This document shows, piece after piece, positions 21,515-33,916 of a stretch of DNA of 64,000 nucleotides (position 1 is its first letter; every line of letters starts with the position of its first letter). The notes under the pieces are model-generated. The model did no database searches. It was not told the origin of the DNA and worked only from the letters and a program-made list of their open reading frames with translations. This DNA is from Mallotus nudiflorus (Eukaryota; Streptophyta; Magnoliopsida; Malpighiales; Euphorbiaceae): assembly GCA_947683625.1 (NCBI GenBank), contig CANTUR010000037.1:1550001-1614000 (forward strand), given 5' to 3'. Both the position numbers and the translations under genes were made by a program.

Positions 21515-22605
21515 ATGTCAAGAAGCACCCTTGAAATGCTTGGATGCTTTGATGAAGTGAAGAGTCTCCTTGAAATGGTAGGTTTATTCACTTTTGTCTT
21601 CACTTGTCTACCCACTTATCCCTCTTTAGTGGTTAAATTTCTCTCTATTTTTTCTTTAAGATCCATTCATTGTGATGAGCATAACTCGTATTATAGTATA
21701 AGATATAAACTATGGGGTAATGGTAGATATATGACCTCCCTTAAGTTTGGTACTCTTTTTGGATTACAAAGGGATGGGCATGTACAAACTCTTTTAATTT
21801 GGATTCCTCATTCTTTTTATGTTAAACATTGCAAACCCCTAATCTAAGTCTTCATTACAGGACACACCAAAGCCTCTTCCTTTAACTCTAAAGCCCTTTG
21901 GTATATCTAAAGATTTCCATTAATGTAAGATGCCAAAATAATGAGGCTCTCTCTCTTGATAACCACTTCATCCTTCATTGCATGATGGGTAATGATATTA
22001 ACTTAGGAAGGTTCTTGCCATTTAGGCTTTGGCTCTTGAGTAATAGTATCTTTAGCTTTATTTGCATTGGAGGGATAATTACCAAGATTGCTCAATTCTT
22101 ACAAATCAACCTCAACTCCCATGAATCCACACCCTTCATTCTTCTTAATGAAACTTTCATCAAATACTTAAAACATTTAAAAAAAAGTTAACAATCTTAA
22201 AGGTGAAGCTCCTTAATGACATCACAAAAATGAGATGGAGCAACTTTTTAAAGAAATAAAGCAATTTGAGGCTCAAGAGGGAGGAGATGAGGAACTAAAG
22301 GGCACCTAACCTTTTCAAAATTCACCCTCCTCTCAAATGCCTCAAAGAAAGAGGGTAAAGAGTGAGGAGACTTCAAAAGATGCATAAGTCATGAAAGGTG
22401 AGCTTCAATGGGTTAATGCTTTATTTGATAAAGTATCTTTAATGGAGTCCAACTTTAATATCATTATGATCAAGTGGAAACTCAAATTACTCACTTGAAA
22501 TATGATTTCCACTATCTCTATGAGAGATAAGGCTACCAATGTCAATGGGCACTCTTTTCCCGTCCACCACCTTAAGGAGGAGATGATCAAGGTCATAGTG
22601 TAGAT
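21515..22605 (+). pseudogene. Extra ORF in the env-like position of copia A
   Basis: Two open pieces (21,515-21,847 and 21,898-22,191) lie in one orientation after pol. They are followed by a broken Glu/Lys-rich, coiled-coil-like tail up to 22,605 (QMPQRKRVKSEETSKDA in one frame). The piece around LDNHFILHCMMGNDINLGRF and NLNSHESTPFILLNETFIKY resembles the plant-transposon-associated ORF found downstream of pol in some Maximus/SIRE and Athila elements. SIRE elements carry an additional, sometimes env-like, ORF here. I see no clear signal peptide or fusion motif, so I call it only an extra ORF. It is interrupted on the right by the solo LTR at 22,606. Confidence 0.5.
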
Positions 22606-23527
22606 TATTAGTGATATGCCCTAGGCCAATTATGTAATGGCCATACTTTGACTTTGTTATATTTCTATTTTATTAATAAAGAGACATTTCATTATTATTA
22701 GCTAATTCTAATAAGTTCCTTAAATAGTTAATTCTACTAAAGGTCATCAATTATATGACTTGATAGTATAACTCTTAGTCAAAACTTGAATTCTATTCTA
22801 AATTATCCCTAATTGGTCATTATCATTAGAACAATAATGAATAAAGATTAGTATAAAGTTAACTAATGGTTATGTTTTAATAATCATTTATATGAGATAT
22901 TAAGTCAACTTATAACTACACATTTAAGAAATGATGTACTAGCTCAACCCACTATGAGAATACTACATTGATAATTTTCATAAGTGATTCTCAACACAAT
23001 AGTATTATTTCTATCCTTTGACCTGAAATTACTATAGTTTCCTATACAATAAGTTCTATATTTTGACACATTCTAACACCATCTTTAACTGGATAATAAA
23101 ATAGGTTGTGGTTGGATATAAAATGAGTTATATGAGGAATATGAGTAATTGAGATGGAATTTATCCCTTATTTATTATGAGAAGATATATATGGGCCCTT
23201 CGATGAGTTAAACTGAAGAAAAATACTTGGACGTGCTAGAATGGGTTGATAAAGAGTTATCAATATTAGTCTACTTGGGATCAAGAAATAATATGATTGA
23301 ACAATATAAAGATATCATAAACTATGCCTTATGTTCAACCAAGATATCACATAATAAAAGGACTAAATTATCTCGGATTAACTGTCTTTATACAACTTGG
23401 ATAGTCATAATGTCTTGCTAGAGGTTGTTTATGATTTATGTGCTAGAATTAGGATTTTAGCCTTACTGCCAACATTGTGTGAACCTATAGGGTCATACAC
23501 TTAGAACAGACATAAGAAACACTTGGG

Positions 23528-23562
<35 letters not shown>

Positions 23563-24322
23563 CATGACAAAAGGACTAGGTTATCTCAGATTGTCGGTCT
23601 TTACACAATTTGGGTAGTTATAATGTCTTGCTACTGACCATTTATGATTTGTGGGCTAGAATTGGGATTTTAGCCTTATTGCCAACATTATGTGAACTTA
23701 CAAGGTCACACACTTAGAACAAATACAAAAAACACTTTAGTTAATCAACCCAATGATATATATATATTTGATATATATATTCGGTTATTTGTTTAAGGTA
23801 AGTGTTATCTTAAATAAATTGAAAATGATTCTATTTTGGAATTAGAATCAAAACAAAAAAAGAAAGTTAAACTAACCAAAACTAATTTAGTAAGTGAAAG
23901 GTTAGAGAAAACCTAGATGGTATGTATATATATACATCTTATTCTCTAGAGTTTTATAAATACATTACTTCTTCTTCACCTTCTTCTAGTTCTTATGAGA
24001 AAAGAAAAAAGGGAAAAGGGTTATCTTTGAAAAGGTGATAGCACACCTATACTACTCTTGGACATCCTATTTATATGGATACTAGTAGAGGACATGGTTT
24101 TATTAGCAGCATTTTAATTCAATAAAAGACACAAAAAGTTTAAGGTAGGATTTCACCAATGTGAAACCCCTCTCATCCTTCCAACCATCTTGCCTTATGT
24201 TCATCTTGGTGAGTTTTTGGAATCTTTCTAAATCGTTATAATCAAATTATATGGATTCTATGAGGGTTTCATCTTTAAAAATTTTAATTACTATTGTGTG
24301 TTTGCATCACGAAACCCTAACA
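22606..24322 (+). mobile_element. Solo LTR in the 3' region of copia A (+ orientation)
   Basis: A 1,717 bp block running from TATTAGTGATATGCCCTAGG to GAAACCCTAACA. The flanks are TAGAT (22,601-22,605) and GAGAT (24,323-24,327), a 5 bp duplication with one mismatch. It is homologous, in opposite orientation, to 14,082-15,637, and is longer mainly because of an internal duplication of about 200 bp and sequence near its 3' end. Confidence 0.85.
23345..23755 (+). repeat. Tandem duplication of ~200 bp inside the solo LTR
   Basis: The segment from about 23,345 to 23,525 (with AAAAGGACTAAATTATCTCG and CTAGAATTAGGATTTTAGCC) recurs at about 23,567-23,755 with scattered changes. A TA microsatellite (23,526-23,561) separates the two copies. 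Confidence 0.85.
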
Positions 24323-24945
24323 GAGATGAACAAGCATAATCTTAGTTCTTTATCTTCTTTTTATATTTTTCATTTTTAAATATTATATTTATGTTTAAGT
24401 TAGTTTTTCATGTAGAAAGCTGTTTGGCCTACATGTAGTTTTTCTTATAGAAAGTCACTTGGCCTGTATATAATCTTTAGTTCTTATTAATGAAAATTAT
24501 CTTTTATATATTTTTGCACATCCAATTTTTCATTTTATATTCCTTTTTGAACTTTTATGAAAAAGGGAGAATATGCATATTTGAGTATTATGTTAATGTA
24601 AACATTATGTTAAATAATGTAAATATTATATTAAGTGGAATTTGAAATTTAAATGTTGTTATATGTAATTTGAATTTTAAAGGCTAATTGTATCCTAATT
24701 GCATCTCTAAAATTAATAATGACATTTAATAATTTCAAATTTAAATCTTTCCAACTTGAAACTCATGAATGTTAAAATTTAAATCTAATTACTTGAACTT
24801 ATAACCTTTTTTAAAATGTGCACATGTTAAGGGGGAGTTAATTCAAAACACCATGCACATATTAAAGGGGAGCTTTAATTCACATACTTGTAGAAATTTT
24901 TTTCTTCTCACTCAAAATTATTTGTGAAACTCAAAAAAGGAAGAT
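24323..24945 (+). other. Copia A 3' untranslated region and polypurine tract
   Basis: AT-rich and noncoding. It contains purine runs (AAAGGGGAG near 24,866 and AAAAAAGGAAGA at 24,933-24,944); the second abuts the 3' LTR and is the likely plus-strand primer. Confidence 0.65.
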
Positions 24946-25726
24946 TATTGACCATTTGTAAGATCAAGATCTAATCACCTCTATTTTGACTTTAGCAATT
25001 CAATTTTGAGTCACTAATGTATGTGATTTAAGTGTGTATAAGTTATATTTTATAGCAATGCTCATTTAAAGATGAAAAATTCAAGTTCCTCAAAGTGGCA
25101 GGGATGTTCATGACTGGAGTCACGATAATAAGCATCCCACGAGCTAACTCCTTTAAATATATAAATGTAGAAAGTGAGATAAAGACCCTCATGGTCTTAA
25201 TCACAGCCATGAAACTGCTCGTGAGGAGGATGTTCATGATTGTGAGCAGGAGAGCACAATCATTAAATAAATGAATTAATTCAGGAAATTCAGGTAATGA
25301 CCCTCACAATCTTGGTCCCTATCGTGAGGGCCATAGTCACGATCATGATCAAGGATGATTATAGTCATAAGGAAAAATGGACAAGAAGAGTCAAAGAAGG
25401 CAGTGACCCTCACAATCATTATCACAATTGTGAGAGGTGTGATCATGGTTATGATCTAGGTTACACGACCATGATGAAGATGAAAACTAAAGTAAATCTT
25501 AAAGGCAGTGACCTTTATGATCGCGAGGGTAGTCACGATCTACCTAACACTCTTTAAAATCCTGATTTGGGGATAAGTTAGGTGGAGATATAGGTTTATT
25601 GATAAACCAAACTCTTAAAATAACTTGTTTCAATTCTCCCTTACTATTACCCTTTAATCCTTATTTTACTTTTTTATTTCTTTAAAATCTCAATGGGCCT
25701 TATTCACCCTCCCTTTAAGGCATTCA
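24946..25726 (+). repeat. 3' LTR of copia A
   Basis: It begins TATTGACCATTTGTAAG (consensus TGTTGACC) and ends AAGGCATTCA. The CACGATCGTG-type quasi-palindromes at 25,100-25,545 match the 5' LTR. Relative to the 5' LTR it lacks the equivalent of 12,420-12,945. Confidence 0.85.
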
Positions 25727-27689
25727 TAAATTTTTAAGCTATTACTTATTATTGGTAGAGCCATTTTTTTTATTTCTTACCACTTTGTTTTCATTTTTCT
25801 TCCCAAGGAGGACTTCTCTTAAAAGAGATTTAACTAGAATATGTAGCTCTAGACAAGCTTTTTTAAGTTTTAAGTTTTATAGTGCTAGACCTAAATCAAT
25901 GGTATAGGACTTATCTTGTTAGGCCTGTAGTGATGCAACATTGAGTTTTTGGGCGAATTATTTTGATATTGACGACCCAAGGCTTCCTAATACTACCCCT
26001 ATTTCATTTCTTTCCTCTTAGCTTTAAACACTTTCTTCCTTTCTTGATTTGTGCCATTTCTCATACGTAAAGCAATAAAATATTGATGCTTGCTCTACTT
26101 TAGACTTAGAGTAGCAAACTATGCTTTTGTCACTTTATAGTATGGTGATGGATACAATGCTTCACTTCTAGTTATGGTTAGTAAGCTTAGCAATTTCATC
26201 AACACTTGCTCTTGCATTGGCAAGTGAGTTCATGTTTAAGAAGCAAATTAGTGATCTTTAAGACTCTATATTTTGGTTGAGACACTTAGATATTGTAACC
26301 TTCATTCTTATTTCAAGATTCATTTATCCTTATTTCGTCTTTCCTTCTTAGCATTACTTTAATCCAATGACCATAGGCTAAGTGATTATTGACCTTAAAA
26401 ATAATTTCTTCTTGATTTTTCACAATTTTGAAATTTGCAATTAAATGATCAAAACACTCACACAAATAACAAAATAGAATAGTCTTTCATATTGAAAGGC
26501 TATCCATTTTTTGTTTTTTAAACATTGATTCATGAATCCTTTTAGAAGAAGTTTCCTTATATCTAGTTACACTTTAATTCTCATAACAAGTTCTCATTCC
26601 TCATATGTATACGTGAATTTCTCAACTTTAATCAGACCAGTGAACATTTTTTTCTATATTCTCTGCATTGATTATGGTGATTTGGTTTAAGGGAAGGCTT
26701 GAAATTTGAACCCAAATATATTTGTTGGAAAAATCTATTTCTTTTAAGGTTAAATGAGGACTTTATTCTTTACTTATCACTAGTCGATTCAAACTTAAAC
26801 AATAAGGTATTAGACAATTTATGTTCCTAAACTTGGAAAGGGTTTGCAAAGGACCATACTTATGAGAGAATATGATGGATCATAGTGGTTATAGACTTCT
26901 TATCACTTATCACTTTACCCAATACCTAACATCTTTCCTTTTGGACATTTTTTTTCTATTGCTTCTTCAAGTTCTACAAAACATTTTTTACTATTTAAAT
27001 AATGAACATCCTTTTAAATCTTCATCTTTGAGCTACTTGCAGCCATGGTTAAGATAATATTTAGGTTTTAGGGAGAGTAGTTTTTAGGTTATAAGTTAAG
27101 AAAGGGTGGAAAGGAAGGGGTATAAAAATATCTTAAATTCAATTAGTTAACCTAGAGAACACAAACAAACACTTTCCACAAATATCTTTATATCATTATT
27201 ATTACAAAAATGTTTTATACATTGAAGAAGTAATTTTTTTATTTTGGTTATGAGTATCAAAATAGTCTTTTCAAAAGCCACGGTAACCATTGTACAATGA
27301 TACATCAATACTATTTGGCAGCTTTTATTAGTCTATTCATTTGTAGTCTCTTGTATTTTCTCCTCATATAAGGAAATTAACCTATTGATCAATAAGTGGG
27401 CTATTGTTTAAAAAGAATTATTAAAAACTCACTATATAAAAAAAAATTTACTCTTTTTTCTCTTTTTTGTTTTTTTCCTTAATGATGGTACTTGGGGTTT
27501 TTTTTGGCCATTTTTAGCCAAAAACCATTTCTCTTCTTTTCTTTTTCTCATTTTGCATTTTTTATATAAATAAACTAGTATCTATAAATAATTATTACTT
27601 TTTAAAAGTTGTCAACGATGGCATAGATCTATAAATTTAGATTGTTTGGTGTAATAATTGTATTTTTGCTTTTGTTGATTATTATAGGT
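25727..27689. other. Unclassified AT-rich sequence right of copia A
   Basis: There are no long open frames and no LTR, TIR or domain signature I can name. Many short pyrimidine-rich stretches occur. It is probably old transposon debris or ancestral intergenic DNA. Confidence 0.4.
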
Positions 27690-27873
27690 AGTTGATTAGC
27701 CAAATAGTTGAATAAAAACTTTACTCTTTTAAAATTTAATTTTAACAGTTGAATAAAAAGTTTTAAAATATCATTCATCGGTTTAAATTTTTAAACCTAT
27801 ATAACAATTTTTAAATCTATATAATAATTTTTAAATCTACATAATAATTAATGAATAAAATGTTTTTTATTCA
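27690..27873. mobile_element. Left arm of a terminal-inverted-repeat element
   Basis: The stretch with AATTTTAACAGTTGAATAAAAAG near 27,730-27,760 is the inverted equivalent of ATTCAACTGTTAAAATCAAATTTT at 33,301-33,324. With the LTR element at 27,874-33,300 removed, the two arms face each other across a few hundred bases, as in a MITE. The outer boundaries and target duplication are not resolved. Confidence 0.55.
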
Positions 27874-28350
27874 TGATACCCCATATTTATATTTCTATCT
27901 TAATAAGGATCCTTACCCTTCAAAACAAAGGAATCTAAATCCTCAAATGGGAAGGAAGCTATGTCATTCTTAATTAGGAAGATTATTCTACAAAAGAAGT
28001 TTATTCTTTCCTAAATAAGGCAATCCTACAAGTGCAAGGAATTATATTCCTAAGAGGTTTATGTATACCTTCTCCTATAAATACATTTCATAACATCTTA
28101 TGTCATTCATTCATCATCTCCACATAATAACACACTCTATATCAAGACATCATTCTATTATCCCATCACCTCATCATACAAGCAATCACCCTTTATTCTC
28201 TATTCTATTCCACTTATTCGTTTTATTATATTTTTCTTTATATGAATATTGATTTAAGCTTAAGAGTGTTTATGGGGGAAACCTTATCTCTTTACCCGTT
28301 CTACTCATTGATACAAGTTCCATAAGTAAAAATTTGATTTGGAGTTATCA
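27874..28350 (+). repeat. 5' LTR of a non-coding LTR element
   Basis: This 477 bp repeat, TGATACCCCATATTTATATT... to GGAGTTATCA, matches 32,827-33,300 along its full length with scattered substitutions and small indels. A TATA-like sequence and the TTCTCCTATAAATACATTTC region near 28,069-28,088 could be the promoter. Confidence 0.93.
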
Positions 28351-28351
28351 A

Positions 28352-28367
28352 ATGGTATCGTCTGTGG
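28352..28367 (+). other. Primer-site-like sequence of the LARD-like element
   Basis: ATGGTATCGTCTGTGG directly follows the 5' LTR. The CGTCTGTGG half matches the TGGCGCCGTCTGTGG class; GCG has become TAT. Confidence 0.6.
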
Positions 28368-31300
28368 AGAAACCTAGCTCGTTTTGTTTTGCTTTAGAAT
28401 AAAATAATTAAGAGTTAGGCACAATCGAATTAAATTCTAAATTATCATTACTTGCCGAAAACCTTACTCTCATCAACTCAAACATATATGTCTTGGACGA
28501 ATGGATCTTTAAAGGTAACTTTTACATGACAAACTAAGTTCTAAAAAAGACAGCTTTGCAAAAGACAAGAAAGCTTCAAATCGTCATAGGTTCAAGAGGT
28601 AGTGCAAATGAATTCAGAATTTTATTATCCTGAAGACCACATATTCACATAGAGAAGCCAAAAATGATATCAAAATTGCCTTGCTGCCTGTGCAACTTTT
28701 CAAATATGTGCGAGCAACTTTTTATTCAACACATCCCTATATACAACTCTACTTTGTCCAATTTAGAGATTATCATAATAATTAATAGATTAACTGCCTT
28801 GCATTGGAGGGTAGAATTCAGATTACTTTGGAAACTTTTCATTTAGCAAGGGGCTCCATTCATATGGGCAAAGAAAAGAAAGGAACAGTTGGAAAAAGGA
28901 ACAGAGTTACAAGTTCACGGATTTGCTCCAACATGCAATGAGGCTTGATAAAGAATTTGACCAAAATCATCACCACACTGATTTTGGTACCAAGTGTTAT
29001 AGACAAACTCACTGATGGGATGTCAAAAAAAAGGAGAAATATCATGTGCAAGGACTTTAGGTGCCTAGTTCATCGTTGGAAGGTTCAAGATGCCAATTAC
29101 CCAAGAATCAAGTTGAGACTCATAATTGAATTTTGTGATTAAACAGCTAAGCCAGCCACCATGGGAGAGGTTAAAGCAACATCATCAGACTCTACGATAG
29201 GTCATACAAAGATTAAGAAGGAGCCGACCTTAGTTAAGCACTGTGTTTGACCAAAAAGAAATAATGACACAGAAAAGAGAAAGCTCAGCAAGGTTATTCT
29301 CAGACTTGACGCTACCCAAGAGAAGAAACCCAAAAGGTAGGGGTTAAAGAAGGTCGAGTTGCAAAGGCAACAAGATTGATTCTTGGATCAATCGCCAAAT
29401 TCTGAACACCAAGCAGAGACATCAAGGCATTGATTCCTAGAAACAGTCAGACATCCCATTGAGTTATTCAGATAATTAATTATGTTCTTATTTAACGAAC
29501 ACCAAGCTTATTAACTAAAGTTCGGATTCCACATCACTGAAACCCAGGCCATGATGGTCAGTTTTGAACATCAAGAACTCAAATCTGATTTAAATTTTCT
29601 TAAGAAAAATGTGATGGCATGACCAAGCATCCAAGTGTCCGAGAGTTCAAGCATCAAGAGTTTGAATCTCAACTTTACAGCCTATCAACTCTTGAGCATC
29701 TAAGTCTCTGTTATCGCAGCCATGAACATCCAAGTAGAACATGCATATACAGTTATTGAGTAGATAAGATATAGCTCAAACATTACTGGAGAAGCAAATT
29801 CTGCCCTCTAAACTGAGATCATCAAATATTTGTGCTTAGGCTTAGCTAAAATCGTATTTTAAGTAAAGCGTAGATAGAAACACCTACAGAACCTTAAAAA
29901 ATGATAAAAGGATGGATTGAGAGAGTTGACGAAGATAGCAAAATGAAAGGCCTTATCCGAGATTGGTACTTTGACAAAATATTGAGCATCCATCGAGTGA
30001 CGAGCTTCAAAATATTGAGCCTGGTGATATTCGAATACCAGAATAAAAAAAAAGAAGACAAACACTGCATGAGGTTTTGCAAAGTTGAGATTCCATGCTG
30101 GTATGTCCATTCACGGAGCACCAGAGTATAGAGATAGTCAGGAACCGAGCATTAAGCACCTTATATTGAATCCTAGGGAGAATCGGGTACCTAGGTATGG
30201 ACACAAAGTGAACACCGAGCATTGAAGCATCAGAAACTAGAAATAATTGGACATCTGAGTTTGACTCCCAGTTCTATTTTCAGAAGAAATAAGCATCGAG
30301 TTAAAAGTTTGGGTTCTTTGTTACTGACTGAAGGTTGAGGCCATAATGGTCGGATATGAGCATTAGAGATCAAGCACATCATGACCAAGACCTGATTTAT
30401 GTTGTTTGTTGATAGCTCAACATCATTCAATATTCTCGGATCATGAGCATTGGCTCCCACTAGGCACCGAGTAATGAGCATCAAGAGCATTGCAATATAT
30501 TGAACATCCCGGGAAGAGTCAGATACCTGGTTCCTATGCAAAAAGCAATATTACAAGTATTAACAATAAGTCCTATATTTACCGTTGGTGATAAGTTTGA
30601 TCAATGGGAGAACAAAATTATTGAAGCTACAACTACTCCTTTTAGAGATTTAAGTGGAGCTGTCTAGGTTCATGGTGGGGTTTCAAATTACCAACCAATG
30701 GTTGACATTGCGAGTTTAATCATTCAGAAGTTTATTATGCCTTTTAGTAAAGTGGTGGCAGTAGCTAGCCTTACAATTTCTGAGATCAAGCAGCAAGGAT
30801 CAAGGATTAAGGGAAAGTCAAAGTCGAACCTTTCAAATAAGCAGTGAAAAAAACTATATCATCGAAGATTTGTGCCGAGCAAAGTGTGATTTCCAGTAAA
30901 GTCAGCGTGGTTGAATCTTATGAAAGACATTTGGCTAAGTTCAGTTCCATGCCAATCTTCAGTTAGTATCGATAAATGTATATTTCAAGCAAGCATTTTC
31001 AAATTTGATAAAAAGTTAGAACCTAAGATGGTTATCTTATAGGGATGGTGGACAAGCTTAGAAGCCTATCACGGCCCAAGGTGAATTCAAAAGCTTGGAA
31101 GCAATGTCATTCTAACTTTAGAAGCCCAATTCGAGTCAAGCATTAAAATGAAGTCAAGACACGATATCTTAAGACAACTATATGATGAACAGACAAACAA
31201 AATACGAGCTTTGATATAAAGATCTCCACTTTGATTTCCTCGGCAATAATTTTTTGAGCAAATAATAAACGAACATAAATATTCCTTGATTCAAAGGCAA

Positions 31301-32199
31301 GATAAGAGCAAATCAAGAGATAAGTTTTCTTTCTCTATTATTTATTTTTTAATTATTTATTTTTATATATTAATTATAACATATCACACAATCATGCTTA
31401 CACATCTATACATAGATGTTCATCCATAAATACATGATTCTAATCCATACAAAACATGCATCAATCACATTGATATATTTATTTTACAAGAACTGATCAT
31501 AAAATGAGATCGATTATATGATCCCAAAATTATTGTTCTTTTGTCTATCAATACAAACAGAAAAAGCATATTTACTAACTACAAGCAACATTAATGCAAA
31601 CAAACACTCATTCATGCTCAGACAACAAATGGTGGTTCCTACTTAAAGTCGGATCAAACAATACTCAAGCAAATCCCACTCTACAACAGATCTTTGTTCA
31701 TGAAAATTTCAAAAGAAAATTTAACAAAGGAAAATTCAAGAATGAAGTCAAGTATATCCACTACACAGCCGGATAAATCAAAAAGCGCAATTCCAAAACA
31801 TCTTAGCTAGCATCACACAATATCCTCTATTTTAGAAGAGGTGTAATCTTGGCCTTTTACCTAAACTACAAATGCTCATCTCATAATTTAGATTGGGCAA
31901 ACCCAAATTTGGTCCTTTAAAGCCTACATCCTATCATTTCAAAAATCCTCACTAAATTACTATCTCATATAATGGAGCTCAGATTGAAAGGGTTCAGACT
32001 CACTACCATAATCATAACATCCTTCTTTTTACGAAAATACTACAAACAATAATGCTCGAAAAAATTAAACATCAACAATAATAATGTCCGGACTCAACAC
32101 TAATCATTATTCTAACAAGACAATTGTCATCAATAGAGTTATTAAAGTTCATAAACTGAGCAACATCTTTATTACCCTCAATTCTCTTCAAAAGTATTG

Positions 32200-32580
32200 A
32201 GGTTTGACACTCAGGTTATGCTTCTACTGCACCGAGAATCTAAGTCAGCGACTGAAGCTGGCACCCTCAGGTCACTTAGATAGTACTGAGGTTCAACACT
32301 CGGGCCGCGCTTCTAATGCATTGAGAATCTAAGTCCAATAACTGAAGATGACAACCTCAGGTCATTTCGATAGTATTGAGGTTCGTCATTCGAGCCTTCA
32401 GTGACTAAAGCTGACACCTTTAGGTTGCTTCAATAGTACCGAGGTTCAGCACTCAGGTCGCTCTTCTAATGCACCAAGTATCAAAACCCTAGCGACGTCT
32501 GGTTCCATCAGGTCATTTCTATAATACTAATGTGTTAATCCCTCGAGTCATTTCTATAATACCGAGCATCTTTTAATGCA
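32200..32580 (+). repeat. Degenerate ~105 bp tandem repeats in the LARD-like interior
   Basis: About four units carry the recurring order TACTGAGGTTCAACACTCGG, GCTTCTAATGCACCGAGAAT, CGACTGAAGCTGRCACCCTC and AGGTCACTT. Looser relatives of GAGCATC/ACCGAGCAT are scattered over 29,500-30,540. Confidence 0.75.
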
Positions 32581-32826
32581 GGTTCTGCGCATCTAAATCC
32601 AACTGGCACTTCATAATTATGATATTTTAATATTGTGATTCTAAGACTTGGTATATCAAGCATCTCAATGTTTAATGATTAAGGCTGGCCACCGCAAATC
32701 ATCTTTCAACAACACATGAGATTTCAAGCAAAGTTCTTATCTCAGCACATCAATCATCTTCATATGATTCTTGAAAATTCAGAAATCTCAAACATAAATA
32801 TCCAAACAGACTTTCAGGGGGACTCT

Positions 32827-33300
32827 TGATACCCTGTATTTATATTCCTATCTTAATAAGGATTCTTACCCTTCAAGAAAAAGGAATCTAAATCTTCAAA
32901 TAGGAAGGAAGTTATGTCATTCTCAATTAGAAAGATTACTCTACAAAGGAAGTTTATTCTCTCCTAAACAAGGACATCCTACAAGTGCAAGGAATCATAT
33001 TCCTAAGAGGTTTATTTATACCTTCTCCTATAAATATATCTTGTGACATCTTATATGATTTATTCATTATCTCCACATAACACACTCTACATCAAGACAT
33101 CATTCCATCATCCCATCACCTCATCATACAAGCAATTATCATTTATTCTCTACTCTATTTCACTTATTCACTTTATTATATTTTTCTCTATAAGAATACT
33201 GACTTAAGTTTAAGAGTGTTTATGGAAGAAATCTCGCTCATTTACTTCTTTTACTCATCGATACAGGTTCCATAAATAAAAATTCAATTTGGAGTATGCA
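32827..33300 (+). repeat. 3' LTR of the LARD-like element
   Basis: A 474 bp copy of the 5' LTR, starting TGATACCCTG and ending GGAGTATGCA, directly followed by the target duplication ATTCA. Confidence 0.93.
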
Positions 33301-33916
33301 ATTCAACTGTTAAAATCAAATTTTGGGTCAGTTATCAATTTGCTATTTATATCAACGAATAGAATTGATCTTTTTTTTTTTTTGAAATATATATCACTTA
33401 ATTTAAAAAAAAATTAAATTCAAGAAAAATTTAAAAAATATTTTATATGTTTAAAAGCCTTTAAAACTTTATATATATATATATCAATTTTATTTGTTAA
33501 TCAACCGTTAAAATTATTTTTTTAATAATTTATAAAACTTAGTTGTACTTAAAAAAAATTATATGACTTTATTGTACTCACAAAAGGTCCAATATGATCT
33601 AATTTTATAAAGAAGAAGTTCTAATTTGTCTAAAAAAAAAAGATAAGGTCCAACGTAAAATTAGGGTAAAACATGAGAGTTCAATTTGCACCTTTAACCT
33701 ATATGTCACACCTCCAACAGTAGAATGCAAACACACCCAATCTCCCATATTCCACGGAAATGGCGGAAAATAAGGATACAAATATGAAAAAATATTGAAG
33801 TATTTTTCTTCTAAATTAAAGTATTTAAGTAATACATACACGAAGAAATAAGGATATAAATACGAAAAAACACCTACTAATTGAAGTATGTGTGCAATAT
33901 AGGTACAATTTACAAA
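33301..33916. other. Right arm of the TIR element, then intergenic DNA
   Basis: 33,301-33,360 is the right arm paired with 27,690-27,873. The rest is AT-rich with poly-T and a TA tract (33,470-33,483), leading to the 3' end of the rhodanese gene. I see no gene in it. Confidence 0.5.

Larger units (their letters stand above)
27874..33300 (+). mobile_element. Complete LTR element without genes (LARD-like), TSD ATTCA
   Basis: A 5,427 bp element with LTRs of 477 and 474 bp. It is flanked by ATTCA at 27,869-27,873 and ATTCA at 33,301-33,305, a perfect target duplication. A primer-site-like sequence, ATGGTATCGTCTGTGG, follows the 5' LTR; it resembles the TGGCGCCGTCTGTGGGA type used by some Tat-lineage gypsy elements. 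A polypurine tract, TTTCAGGGGGACTC (32,813-32,826), abuts the 3' LTR. The 4.5 kb interior has no gag or pol signature in any frame, only short open frames. It is probably mobilised in trans by an autonomous relative. LTR divergence suggests the insertion is not recent. Confidence 0.88.

Noticed and set aside
29859..30541. Several overlapping open frames of 70-100 codons on both strands
   Set aside because: They lie in the noncoding interior of the LARD-like element, overlap each other in several frames and contain no known motif.
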